Origin: Azolla caroliniana
Taxonomy: Eukaryota; Polypodiophyta
Direction: 5' to 3'
Length of the DNA stretch: 64,000 nucleotides
Assembly (NCBI GenBank): GCA_043228905.1
Contig: JBHGNT010000012.1
Span: forward strand, 12,958,001 to 13,022,000
Shown one piece after another: positions 55,507 through 64,000 of this stretch (position 1 is its first letter; each line of letters begins with the position of its first letter). Position numbers and translations under genes: made by a program. The notes under the pieces are model-generated. The model did no database searches. It was not told where the DNA came from and saw only the letters and a list, made by a program, of their open reading frames with translations.

Positions 55507-57846
55507 TACTCCCCTTCTTTAAAACATTGCACTCTTGCAATGGAAAGTTAGGGAAGTTTGTTCTTAGAGTATTCTCGCCTTCCCATGTGGCATCTTTGAT
55601 AGATTTGTCCATCCATTTAATTTTAAATTCTCGTATTTCTTTAGTACGTACCTTTTTTGTTTTAACATCGAGAATTCTTTCTAGTACATGTGGTTTCAAA
55701 GATAACTCTTCAGAAGTAACCAGAATTTCAGTTGTAACTGTGTTGTCACCAGGACCTAGAAGTTCTTTTAGACGACTCACATGGAAGACTGGATGAATTC
55801 GAACACCATCGGGAAGAGTGAGACAATAGGCTGATGACCCAATGCGTTTGAGGACTTTAAAAGGTCCACAAAACCGTGGGTCTAACTTAGCGCACTTACC
55901 CGTAGACAATGTCTTAGAATTATGAGGTACACATAAAAGTACCTTCTGTCCAGGGTTGAATACACGAGGTTGCCTATGATGGTCGGCATAAAAACGAACT
56001 CTATCTTAAGCTGTTTTTATATTATCTCGTAGAATATGCAACATATGTTGCATATCCCGAAGAAAGTTTTGCGTACTTTGCAACTCCTCATGATGTATAT
56101 TAAAATCCATCGGGGCTCGTGGCTGAAAACCATACATCAACATAAAAGGACTATATCCCGTTGACATATGCTTGGAGATGTTATAAGCAAACTCCAAAAT
56201 TGGGAGATAACGTTCCCATTTTGTTGGTTTTGCACCAACGTATACTCGAATCATGTCCTCAATAATTTGATTTACTTGTTCTGTTTGTTCATCGGATTGA
56301 GGATGATCCGTGGAGCTCATGCTCAATGTAGTTTCTCACTTCTTAAAGACTAGTGTCCAAAAGTCACTAGTAAACTTTGGATCTCAATCACTCACGATAT
56401 CCATCGGTAACCCATAAAAACGAAATAATTCGTCAACGAATTGGTAAGCCAATTCAGGAGCTGTTACCGTGGTTTTAGTAGCAATAAATATGGCCATTTT
56501 AGTTAGTCTATCCACCACAACCCAGATGGCATCATGACCTTTTTGGGTGCGAGAAAGGCTAACAATAAAATCCATGGATATACTTTCCCACTTATTATTG
56601 GGAATGTCCAAGGGATGTAAAAGTCCTGCGGCTTTAGGTCGCTCGGCTTTGTTAACCTGACACTGGTGACATTTAGTCACATAGCTATGTATGTCAAGAC
56701 GCATCTTAGGCCAATAAAATTGAGTGGAGATGAGAATGAGTTTACGATGTATTCCAGGGTGTATCATGGCATTAAAAAAGAATCCTCTTTTTGACCTCGG
56801 GTAAATCTGGAACACAAACCTTCCCATTACGGTAGAGCAGACCGTTAGCAATGTGGAAGTATTCCTTTGAGGATGTGGTGGTGTCTGTTCCAGACTCAAC
56901 TCTTGCCCAGTATTTTGCAAAATAGTTGTCATCAGGATACTTTCCTCGAAGGTGATCATAAAGATCTGATGTTATTTCAGTGAAGCTAAGCATGTTAACT
57001 TCACGGATGTGACTTAGTGCATCAGTGACAGTATTTATGGAACCTTTACGATATCGTATGGAAAAATCAAAGTCCTGGATGAGATTAGCCCATCGTGCCT
57101 TACGACCTTTCAGGTCTTGTTGGTCACAAAAATATTTCAAGCACTCGTGGTCCATAGTTACCACAAAGCGATTTCCATAAAGGTAATGGCGCCATGTTTT
57201 GAGCGCATGTATAACTACAAATAATTTCTTTTCTTGAACGGTATACCGACATTGAGCAGAATCAAGTTTCTTACTCTCGAATGCTATTAGTTTAGTATCT
57301 TGATACACGACAGCACGTATAACATAATCGCTTGCATCGATTTCAACCTCAAAATTTTTTGAAGGATGAGGTAAAAGAAGTGAAGGAGCCTTGCAAACCA
57401 GGTCCTTGAGTTCCTTAAAGGCGAGGTCTTCTGTAGCATTCCACACAATAGGTTTTGTAGACTTACGCGTTTGACCTTTTAAAAGATCAGTAAACGACGT
57501 TGTCAATTGGGAGTAATTACGAAGAGACTTTCGCAAAAACCAGACAAAACCAAGGAATGATCGAACTTCTCGAATATTCCGAAGAGTGGGCCAAAGCTTG
57601 ATTTTATCAATGCGAGAAGGATCAATTTCAACTCCTCGTTCGGTTATGAGATGTCCTAGATAAGTAATTGATTTCTTGAAGAACTTACATTTTGAGATCT
57701 TCGCATAAAACTATTTGACATGCAATGTTTGTAAAACAAAGCGGACATATCTAGCATGTTCTTTTAATGTACGGCTATAAACTAAATTATCATCCAAGAA
57801 AATACTGACAAATTTTCCAAGTTGTTCTCAGAAAATGTCATTCATT
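55507..57846 (-). pseudogene. A6 pol, downstream part
   Basis: Tail and integrase C-terminus at 55909-55507, integrase core at 56326-56006 and 56959-56384, and RNase H in an open frame of 254 codons at 57536-56772 with V-E-I-D-A-S-D-Y and M-D-H-E. The end of reverse transcriptase lies at 57846-57540. Frame breaks occur near 56000, 56330, 56390 and 57540. This is the most complete RNase H of family A in the window. Confidence 0.88.
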
Positions 57847-57851
57847 TCTTG
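57847..57851. other. Target site duplication TCTTG of copia D, left copy
   Basis: Repeated at 63275-63279 directly after the 3' LTR. Confidence 0.92.
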
Positions 57852-58589
57852 TGTTGGGATTTCGGTCCCTCCGGATGGGATGTCCGGAGATGAATGACGG
57901 CAAGCCCGGTTCCGGTTACGGAGCCGGATGATGAAGAACCCGGTATCGGATCCGGATGATGAAGATCCCGGCTACGGAGCCGGATGATGAAGAACCCGGT
58001 TACGGAGCCGGATGATGAAGAACCCGGTATCGGATCCGGATGATGAAGATCCCGGCTACGGAGCCGGATGATGAAGAACCCGGTTACGGAGCCGGATGAT
58101 GAAGAACCCGGTATCGGATCCGGATGATGAAGATCCCGGCTACGGAGCCGGATGATGAAGAACCCGGTATCGGAGCCGGATGACGAATGTACCCGGAGAG
58201 AGATCCGGATGCGGGGACATATTTGTGAATATGTTTGCCAAGGGCCCTTGAGGCTATACTTGTAAATAGCTCGAAAGTCATATGTGTATAAATATGACTT
58301 AGGGCAAACAGTTTATGTTGCTGCTCATATTTTCTGTTTTTCACTTAGAGGGAGTGAAGAGAGCAGCTGAGAGAGAGAGAGAGAGACGAAGAGGTCGTTG
58401 CCTCTGTGTATTACCGCCGCCTGTGGCGAAGACAGTGAGCTCAAGGTTGTTGCCTTGTAGCTTCACCATTGTACATCTCTGTTTATAGTGATAGTTGGAG
58501 TTTGAGGACTCCCGTGGTTTTTTTTTGTATTTCCTATTTTCTGTGAGTTAATCCTATTCCTCGGTTGTGGCCGAGCGCGGTTTTCAACA
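57852..58589 (+). repeat. 5' LTR of copia D
   Basis: 738 bp. Nine 28 bp units (57914-58165), in three sets of three variants, precede a partial tenth. Each unit has CGGA(G/T)CCGGATGATGAAGA. TATA box GTATAAATATG near 58286, and a (GA)n run near 58370-58387. Confidence 0.95.
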
Positions 58590-58592
58590 AAG

Positions 58593-58604
58593 TGGTATCA
58601 GAGC
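58593..58604 (+). other. Primer-binding site of copia D
   Basis: TGGTATCAGAGC, initiator Met-tRNA type, three bases after the LTR. Confidence 0.93.
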
Positions 58605-58620
58605 GACGGTAACACAGAAA

Positions 58621-61600
58621 ATGGAAGGCGGCGGTAGTGGGCCTCTGGGCATGATGGTGTTGAACTCACAGAACTACGCCGACTGGAAGATAAAGATGGA
58701 AGACCTTCTCATCGTCCGAGACCTGTACGAACCGATCGACAATGCCGAGATACCCAAGGGGGTAATAGAGTCGGAGTGGAAGCTCCTGAACCGGAAAGCC
58801 GTAGCGACGATCCGGCAATATGTCGATGTGAGTGTCCTGCAACATGTGGCGAACGATACGAACGCCTATGAGATGTGGCGGAAGCTGTCCGGACTGTATG
58901 AGAGGAAGAATGCTCTGACCCGGACCTCCCTGATGAGGAAGATAGTGAATCTTAAGTACCGGGACGGCGAGAGCATGGTCGAACACGTAAGCACGTTCAT
59001 GGGATTCGTGAACCAGCTTGCGGCGATCAAGTTCCCGTTGGAGGATGCAATGCAAGCCATCATTCTGATGTGTACATTGCCGGAAAGCTGGGAGAACTTG
59101 GTGGTGACTCTCAGCACCTCCTGCACCGAAGATAACTTGTCTCTACAAACGGTAAAGACAAGTATTTTGAACGAAGAAGCGCGTCGGAGAGATAAAGAAC
59201 CGGCCTCCGACTCGAAGGCGCTGCTTACCGAATCGGAACGGGGAAGACAATGGAACCGGAGTCCGCAAAGACGGGAGAAGTCGGGGACCCGGTCGCAGTC
59301 AAGAGGAAGGCCCACATGCTTCCACTGTGGGAAGCCGGGGCACTTCCGGAAGAATTGTCGGCATTACCGAAAAGACAACGGAGCCGACGACATCGATTCG
59401 AAGAAGTCATCGGAGCGAAACGGTGCATACCGGGGAGCCACGGACCGGAGAGGTCCGGATCGGCGAGGGCAGGACCGGAAAGGAACGACGGCACTCGCGG
59501 CAAGTGAAGAAGAGATAATGCTCATTACCGAAGAGAGGGAGCTGAACCTTGCCGGTGAAGAGATGACCTGGGTGGTCGATTCCGGAGCGTCGTTCCACCT
59601 GACCCCGGAGAAGAAATACTTCTCATCCTACACAGCCGGTGAGCACGGCTGTGTCCGGATGGGAAATGAAGGAACATGCCGGATTGCCGGCATAGGAGAC
59701 GTGTGGCTGATGACATCAACCGGATGCAAGATGCTGCTGAAGGATGTTCGACACGTTCCGGAGGTTCGATTGAACCTGATTTCGGCTGGGAGGCTAGACG
59801 ATGAAGGCTACACGGGTAGCATCCGGAACGGTGTCATGAAGTTCAGCAAAGGGAGCCTGATAGTGGCTTGGGCCCGGAAGGTCAACACCCTGTACCTGAT
59901 GAATTCCCGGCTATGTCCGGAGGAGCTGAACGTGGCAGCTGACACTGCCGGTGAGCTGTGGCACAAGAGACTGTGCCACATGAGCGAGAAGGGGATGAAG
60001 AGGCTTGCAGAAGACAACCTCATTCCAGTGAAGCATGTTAACCTGGAGAAGTGCACCGATTGCCTGGCCGGTAAGCAGAACCGAGCCTCGTTCCACTCAA
60101 GGCCACCGACGAGACGTAGTGCACCATTGGAGTTGGTGCACACTGATGTGTGTCAGGTAGAAACGAAGTCACATGGCGGAGCCCAGTACTTCGTAACATT
60201 CATAGATGATCACAGCCGGAAGCTGTGGACGGCACCGTTGAAGACAAAGGACCAAGTATTGTCCGTCTTCAAAGAACTCCACGCGAGAGTGGAAAGGGAA
60301 TCCGGCAAAGAGCTGAAAGCGATACGAGCGGATAACGGAGGGGAATACCGGGGGCAGTTCGCGGAGTACTGTCGCTCGAAGGGAATCCGGCTCGAGTTTA
60401 CTGTGCCGAAGACGCCGGAACTGAACGGGCTGGCCGAGAGGATGAACCGGACCATAATAGAGAGGGTCCGGAGTATGCTGGCGCATGCGAAATTACCCAA
60501 GGGGTTTTGGGCTGAGGCAATGTCGACGGCGACATATGTGATAAACCGATCACCCTCAGTACCTTTGGACGGAGACACGCCGCAGAGAGTGTGGACCGGT
60601 AGGGAAGTATCTTACCGGCATCTGAAGGTGTTCGGGTGTCTCGCATACGTGCATGTGGCAAAGGACCGGAGAGGAAAGCTAGATCCAAAGACCCGGCCAT
60701 GCATATTCCTCGGTTACGGCGACGACGAGTTCGGCTACCGAGTATGGGACCCGGTCGACAAGAAGATATTCAGGAGTCGAGACATCATCTTCATGGAGGA
60801 CAAGACACTCGCCGACTGGGAGTCGGAGAAGAAGATGAAGAGCTCCAAGTCGACCGGTGAGGATCAACTCTACGAGGAGCAGTCCCGACCGGCAAGGGAC
60901 CGGTTAGCACTCGAGGATCCGGCCGAAGACGGTGAAGAAACAGAACCGGCCGAAGAAGATGAAAATGATACCGGAACCGGCCCCGATCCCGAAGTGGACT
61001 CGGATGAAGAAGAATCGGAAGAACCGGTTACCGAAGCTCCGGAACGGAGATATCCTCTAAGAGAGAGAAGGGCCCCCCGGAGATTTCCGGAACCAGAGCA
61101 CGTGCTGCTAACCGACGAGGGGGAGCCGGAGAGCTTTGAAGAAGCAAAGCATGACACCCAGAGCCGCAGGTGGTTGAGTGCCATGCAGGACGAGATGGAT
61201 TCCCTGCATGAGAACCACACATATGAACTTGTGGAGTTGCCGAAAGGAAAGCGGGCACTTCGAAACAAGTGGGTGTTCAAGCTGAAACCGGGAGATGCCG
61301 GAAACCCCCCGAGATACAAAGCCAGGATCGTGGTGAAGGGGTTTCAGCAGAAGAAGGGCGTCGACTTCGACGAGATATTTGCCCCGGTAGTGAAGATGAC
61401 CTCCATCCGGACGGTGCTGAGCATAGCGGCAAGCATAGACCTCGAGGTAGAACTGATGGACGTGAAGACGGCATTCCTTCACGGTGACCTCGAAGAAGAG
61501 ATCTACATGCAGCAACCGGAAGGATTCAAGAAGAAAGGGAAGGAGCACCTGGTATGCCGGTTGAAGAAGAGCCTTTACGGACTGAAGCAGGCTCCCCGGC

Positions 61601-62694
61601 AATGGTACCGAAAGTTCGACTCTTTCATGACCGACGAAGGGTACCTCAAAACGCAGTCCGACCACTGTGTGTTTGTGAAGAAGTTCGAAGGAGGAGACTT
61701 TCTAATACTCCTCCTGTACGTAGACGACATGTTGATCGTCGGACGGGACCAGGTCAAGATAGGGATGCTGAAGAAGGCTCTTCACCGAACCTTCTCAATG
61801 AAGGACCTGGGTCCGGCGAGGCAAATACTAGGGATGCACATCATCCGGGACCGGAAGAAGAAGCAGTTGTGGCTGTCACAGGAGAAGTACGTGACAAAGG
61901 TGCTTCACCGGTTCAACATGTCGGAAGCAAGACCGGTCGGGTCAACACTCCCGGCAAACTGCAAGCTGTCCAGCAAGAAAAGCCCCAAGACAAAGGCTGA
62001 GAAGGAGGACATGATGAAAGTACCATATGCCTCCGCCGTCGGGAGCTTGATGTACGCAATGGTGTGTACCCGACCGGACATAGGATATGCAGTCGGAGTG
62101 GTGAGCCGGTACATGAGCAATCCCGGCAAAGAGCATTGGAACGCGGCCAAGTGGATACTCCGATACCTGAAGGGCACAGCAAATGTGTGCCTCCGATTCG
62201 GCTCCGGTAAGCCCGAACTCGACGGCTTCACCGATTCGGATATGTCGGCTGATGCAGATACCAGCCGGTCCACATCAGGGTATGTGATGACGTATGCAGG
62301 GGGAGCTGTTTCGTGGCAGTCGAGGCTGCAGAAGACGGTTGCGTTGTCAACCACGGAGGCGGAGTACATGGCGGCTGTTGAAGCCGGCAAGGAAATAATA
62401 TGGATGAAGGACTTCACTAGAGAGCTCGGTATCCGGCAGGAGGAGTACCGACTCTACTGCGACAGTCAGAGTGCCATCCACCTTGCGAAGAACGTGGCCT
62501 ATCACTCCCGGACGAAGCACATCCAGCGAAGATATCACTGGATCCGGGAAAGGATAGAAGACCAGGAGTTCGTGCTGACGAAGATCCACACGGACGAGAA
62601 CGGGTCGGATATGCTGACCAAGGTGCTCACACCCGACAAGCTAGAAGCATGCCGGAAGAGGATCGGATTGGAGAGACATCCCATGCCGAAGTGA
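58621..62694 (+). CDS. gag-pol polyprotein of copia D
   Basis: 1357 codons from ATG 58621 to TGA 62692-62694. The frame is also open upstream, but 58621 is the first ATG after the primer site. Gag (UBN2-like) covers residues ~12-200. The CCHC knuckle has C233, C236, H241 and C246. Protease DSGAS has D320. Integrase finger: H448, H453, C478, C481. Integrase catalytic residues: D509, D571 and E606. A Glu/Asp-rich linker spans ~740-815. Reverse transcriptase has YVDD at 1033-1036. RNase H carboxylates include D1205, E1246 and D1281. The order PR-INT-RT-RH is that of Ty1/copia. The length matches complete plant copia polyproteins (about 1300-1450). The product cleaves itself and copies and integrates element RNA. 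No motif is missing. Confidence 0.96.
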   Translation: MEGGGSGPLGMMVLNSQNYADWKIKMEDLLIVRDLYEPIDNAEIPKGVIESEWKLLNRKAVATIRQYVDVSVLQHVANDTNAYEMWRKLSGLYERKNALTRTSLMRKIVNLKYRDGESMVEHVSTFMGFVNQLAAIKFPLEDAMQAIILMCTLPESWENLVVTLSTSCTEDNLSLQTVKTSILNEEARRRDKEPASDSKALLTESERGRQWNRSPQRREKSGTRSQSRGRPTCFHCGKPGHFRKNCRHYRKDNGADDIDSKKSSERNGAYRGATDRRGPDRRGQDRKGTTALAASEEEIMLITEERELNLAGEEMTWVVDSGASFHLTPEKKYFSSYTAGEHGCVRMGNEGTCRIAGIGDVWLMTSTGCKMLLKDVRHVPEVRLNLISAGRLDDEGYTGSIRNGVMKFSKGSLIVAWARKVNTLYLMNSRLCPEELNVAADTAGELWHKRLCHMSEKGMKRLAEDNLIPVKHVNLEKCTDCLAGKQNRASFHSRPPTRRSAPLELVHTDVCQVETKSHGGAQYFVTFIDDHSRKLWTAPLKTKDQVLSVFKELHARVERESGKELKAIRADNGGEYRGQFAEYCRSKGIRLEFTVPKTPELNGLAERMNRTIIERVRSMLAHAKLPKGFWAEAMSTATYVINRSPSVPLDGDTPQRVWTGREVSYRHLKVFGCLAYVHVAKDRRGKLDPKTRPCIFLGYGDDEFGYRVWDPVDKKIFRSRDIIFMEDKTLADWESEKKMKSSKSTGEDQLYEEQSRPARDRLALEDPAEDGEETEPAEEDENDTGTGPDPEVDSDEEESEEPVTEAPERRYPLRERRAPRRFPEPEHVLLTDEGEPESFEEAKHDTQSRRWLSAMQDEMDSLHENHTYELVELPKGKRALRNKWVFKLKPGDAGNPPRYKARIVVKGFQQKKGVDFDEIFAPVVKMTSIRTVLSIAASIDLEVELMDVKTAFLHGDLEEEIYMQQPEGFKKKGKEHLVCRLKKSLYGLKQAPRQWYRKFDSFMTDEGYLKTQSDHCVFVKKFEGGDFLILLLYVDDMLIVGRDQVKIGMLKKALHRTFSMKDLGPARQILGMHIIRDRKKKQLWLSQEKYVTKVLHRFNMSEARPVGSTLPANCKLSSKKSPKTKAEKEDMMKVPYASAVGSLMYAMVCTRPDIGYAVGVVSRYMSNPGKEHWNAAKWILRYLKGTANVCLRFGSGKPELDGFTDSDMSADADTSRSTSGYVMTYAGGAVSWQSRLQKTVALSTTEAEYMAAVEAGKEIIWMKDFTRELGIRQEEYRLYCDSQSAIHLAKNVAYHSRTKHIQRRYHWIRERIEDQEFVLTKIHTDENGSDMLTKVLTPDKLEACRKRIGLERHPMPK

Positions 62695-62702
62695 AGGGGG
62701 AG
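62693..62702 (+). other. Polypurine tract of copia D
   Basis: GAAGGGGGAG directly before the 3' LTR, overlapping the stop codon. Primes plus-strand DNA synthesis. Confidence 0.88.
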
Positions 62703-62704
62703 TT

Positions 62705-63274
62705 TGTTGGGATTTCGGTCCCTCCGGATGGGATGTCCGGAGATGAATGACGGCAAGCCCGGTTCCGGTTACGGAGCCGGATGATGAAGAACCCGGTATC
62801 GGATCCGGATGATGAAGATCCCGGCTACGGAGCCGGATGATGAAGAACCCGGTATCGGAGCCGGATGACGAATGTACCCGGAGAGAGATCCGGATGCGGG
62901 GACATATTTGTGAATATGTTTGCCAAGGGCCCTTGAGGCTATACTTGTAAATAGCTCGAAAGTCATATGTGTATAAATATGACTTAGGGCAAACAGTTTA
63001 TGTTGCTGCTCATATTTTCTGTTTTTCACTTAGAGGGAGTGAAGAGAGCAGCTGAGAGAGAGAGAGAGAGACGAAGAGGTCGTTGCCTCTGTGTATTACC
63101 GCCGCCTGTGGCGAAGACAGTGAGCTCAAGGTTGTTGCCTTGTAGCTTCACCATTGTACATCTCTGTTTATAGTGATAGTTGGAGTTTGAGGACTCCCGT
63201 GGTTTTTTTTTGTATTTCCTATTTTCTGTGAGTTAATCCTATTCCTCGGTTGTGGCCGAGCGTGGTTTTCAACA
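62705..63274 (+). repeat. 3' LTR of copia D
   Basis: 570 bp. Three 28 bp units (62767-62850) instead of nine, otherwise equal to the 5' LTR except for one base near its end. Confidence 0.95.
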
Positions 63275-63279
63275 TCTTG

Positions 63280-63996
63280 TTGAAAAGTAGTCAGAGCGTT
63301 GGTCAAACCAAAAGGCATAACCAAAAACTCGTAATGGCCACAGCACGTACAAAGTGCCGTTTTAGGAACATCGTCCTCACTTATTCGTATTTGATGATAG
63401 CCAGTACGGAGATCAAGTTTCGTAAAATACCGAGCTCCCTGGAGACGGTCAATTAGATCGTCAGCCTGGGGCAATGGGTAAGAATTCTTGATCGTCACTT
63501 TATTCAAGCGTCAGTAATTAATACACATACGTCATGTGCCCTCTTTCTTTTTAACCAAGAGAACTGGTGCACCCCATGGAGATTTACTATAACGTATATA
63601 ACCCATTCGTAAATAGTCCTTCAGTTGCTTAGATACCTCATCTTCTTCGTATCTACTTAAGCAATATAGAGGTATACTTATTGGTGCAACACCAGGTACA
63701 ATATCTATACGATGGTCTATATTACGTTTAGGAGGTAACCCATCAGGTAGTTCACTTGGAAAAAACATCATGAAAATCATTTAAGATTTCATCAAGTTGT
63801 TGTTCAAAATATGTTAATTGAACCGGGACATTATCGATATTGTAAACGTGAATGTCCGGATCAAGTACACAATGAAATAGAGTAGAACTCGGATATTGAT
63901 AAACATGAGGAAACAATCGAGAGGGATTGTTTTTTTAAAGATTGAATAAAATGTGTACAATCGTTCAGTACAAAAGAAATGGAATGGCGATCCCAA
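63280..63996 (-). pseudogene. A6 pol, upstream part: RT palm/fingers and protease edge
   Basis: Reverse transcriptase fragments at 63507-63280 ([19 protein letters not shown]) and 63780-63530 ([12 protein letters not shown]). A TGA near 63532 interrupts the strand where relatives read R-M-C-I-N-Y. From 63790 to the window end it is the decayed protease-to-RT linker. It continues beyond the window. Confidence 0.85.
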
Positions 63997-64000
63997 TCAA

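Larger units (their letters stand above)
57852..63274 (+). mobile_element. Ty1/copia retrotransposon D, young and apparently intact
   Basis: LTRs at 57852-58589 and 62705-63274 begin TGTTGGGATT and end TTTTCAACA. TSD TCTTG. Primer site and polypurine tract are in place, and there is one uninterrupted gag-pol frame. By eye the LTRs differ at one base (GAGCGCGG against GAGCGTGG) plus a 168 bp length difference made of two 84 bp repeat blocks. Every recognisable catalytic motif is present. This makes it the best candidate for an autonomous, recently active element here. It is inserted in A6. Confidence 0.95.
55102..63996 (-). mobile_element. Family A retrotransposon A6, interrupted by copia D, open at window end
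   Basis: The 3' LTR at 55102-55506, pol to 57846, then element D, then pol again from 63280 to the window end. The two halves rejoin exactly at the TCTTG duplication of D. It is inserted in C2. Confidence 0.9.

Noticed and set aside
57914-58165. 28 bp regular repeats as a CRISPR-like array
   Set aside because: They are head-to-tail with no spacers, lie inside an LTR and recur in the other LTR.
58567-58620. Upstream extension of the copia D frame as the true protein start
   Set aside because: The extension has no ATG and runs through the LTR end and primer site. ATG 58621 fits gag homology.

Overview
The window comes from a land plant, most likely a seed plant. It holds plant-type LTR retrotransposons (Ty1/copia, chromodomain Ty3/gypsy and a Tat-like Ty3 lineage) that use initiator-Met-tRNA-type primer sites, plus a tandem family of 2S-albumin-like seed storage protein genes whose promoters carry RY (CATGCATG) and ACGT-core motifs. 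Roughly three quarters of the sequence is transposon. I cannot name the species. Family labels used below: A and C are two chromodomain Ty3 families, B is Tat-like Ty3, D is Ty1/copia, F is a lone LTR, X is an unclassified gene, and G1-G6 are the albumin-like copies.

Left part (1-13.06 kb): the decayed 3' end of a Tat-like element (extra ORF, coiled coil, LTR, 1-2.73 kb); an ~85 bp minisatellite split by copia element D2 (3325-8205, minus strand, TSD GTTAA); fragments of gene X interrupted by an 800 bp array built on the palindrome TAGCTAATTAGCTA; and, convergent to X, a broken gene with an FCP1/SCP-like (NIF) phosphatase domain. Element A1 (13064-20968, TSD CCCTT) lies in what looks like an intron of that gene. 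The upstream coding piece follows at 20974-21503, then a second TAGCTAATTAGCTA array (21.5-22.4 kb).

Middle part (22.4-38.47 kb): about six direct tandem units of ~2 kb, all on the minus strand. Each carried a 2S-albumin-like gene encoding a signal peptide, about three 40-residue Arg/Glu/Asp-rich repeats and a six-cysteine albumin core. Every copy is truncated, frameshifted or stopped. Element C1 (25008-29070, TSD CCATT) and the family A fragments A2 and A3 break up the array.

Right part (38.47 kb to the end): a nest of insertions. Tat-like element B begins at 38468. Its leader contains the internally deleted element A4 (39026-43155) and solo LTR C3 (43179-43622). Its 3' ORF is cut by A5 (49846), A5 by C2 (52916), C2 by A6 (55102), and A6 by copia element D (57852-63274). 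D is young and probably intact: one 1357-codon gag-pol frame, TSD TCTTG, and LTRs that differ by one substitution seen by eye plus two extra 84 bp repeat blocks. It is the only complete gene in the window. Most in-frame stops elsewhere are TAG or TGA where relatives have CAG or CGA, the pattern expected from decay of methylated cytosines.
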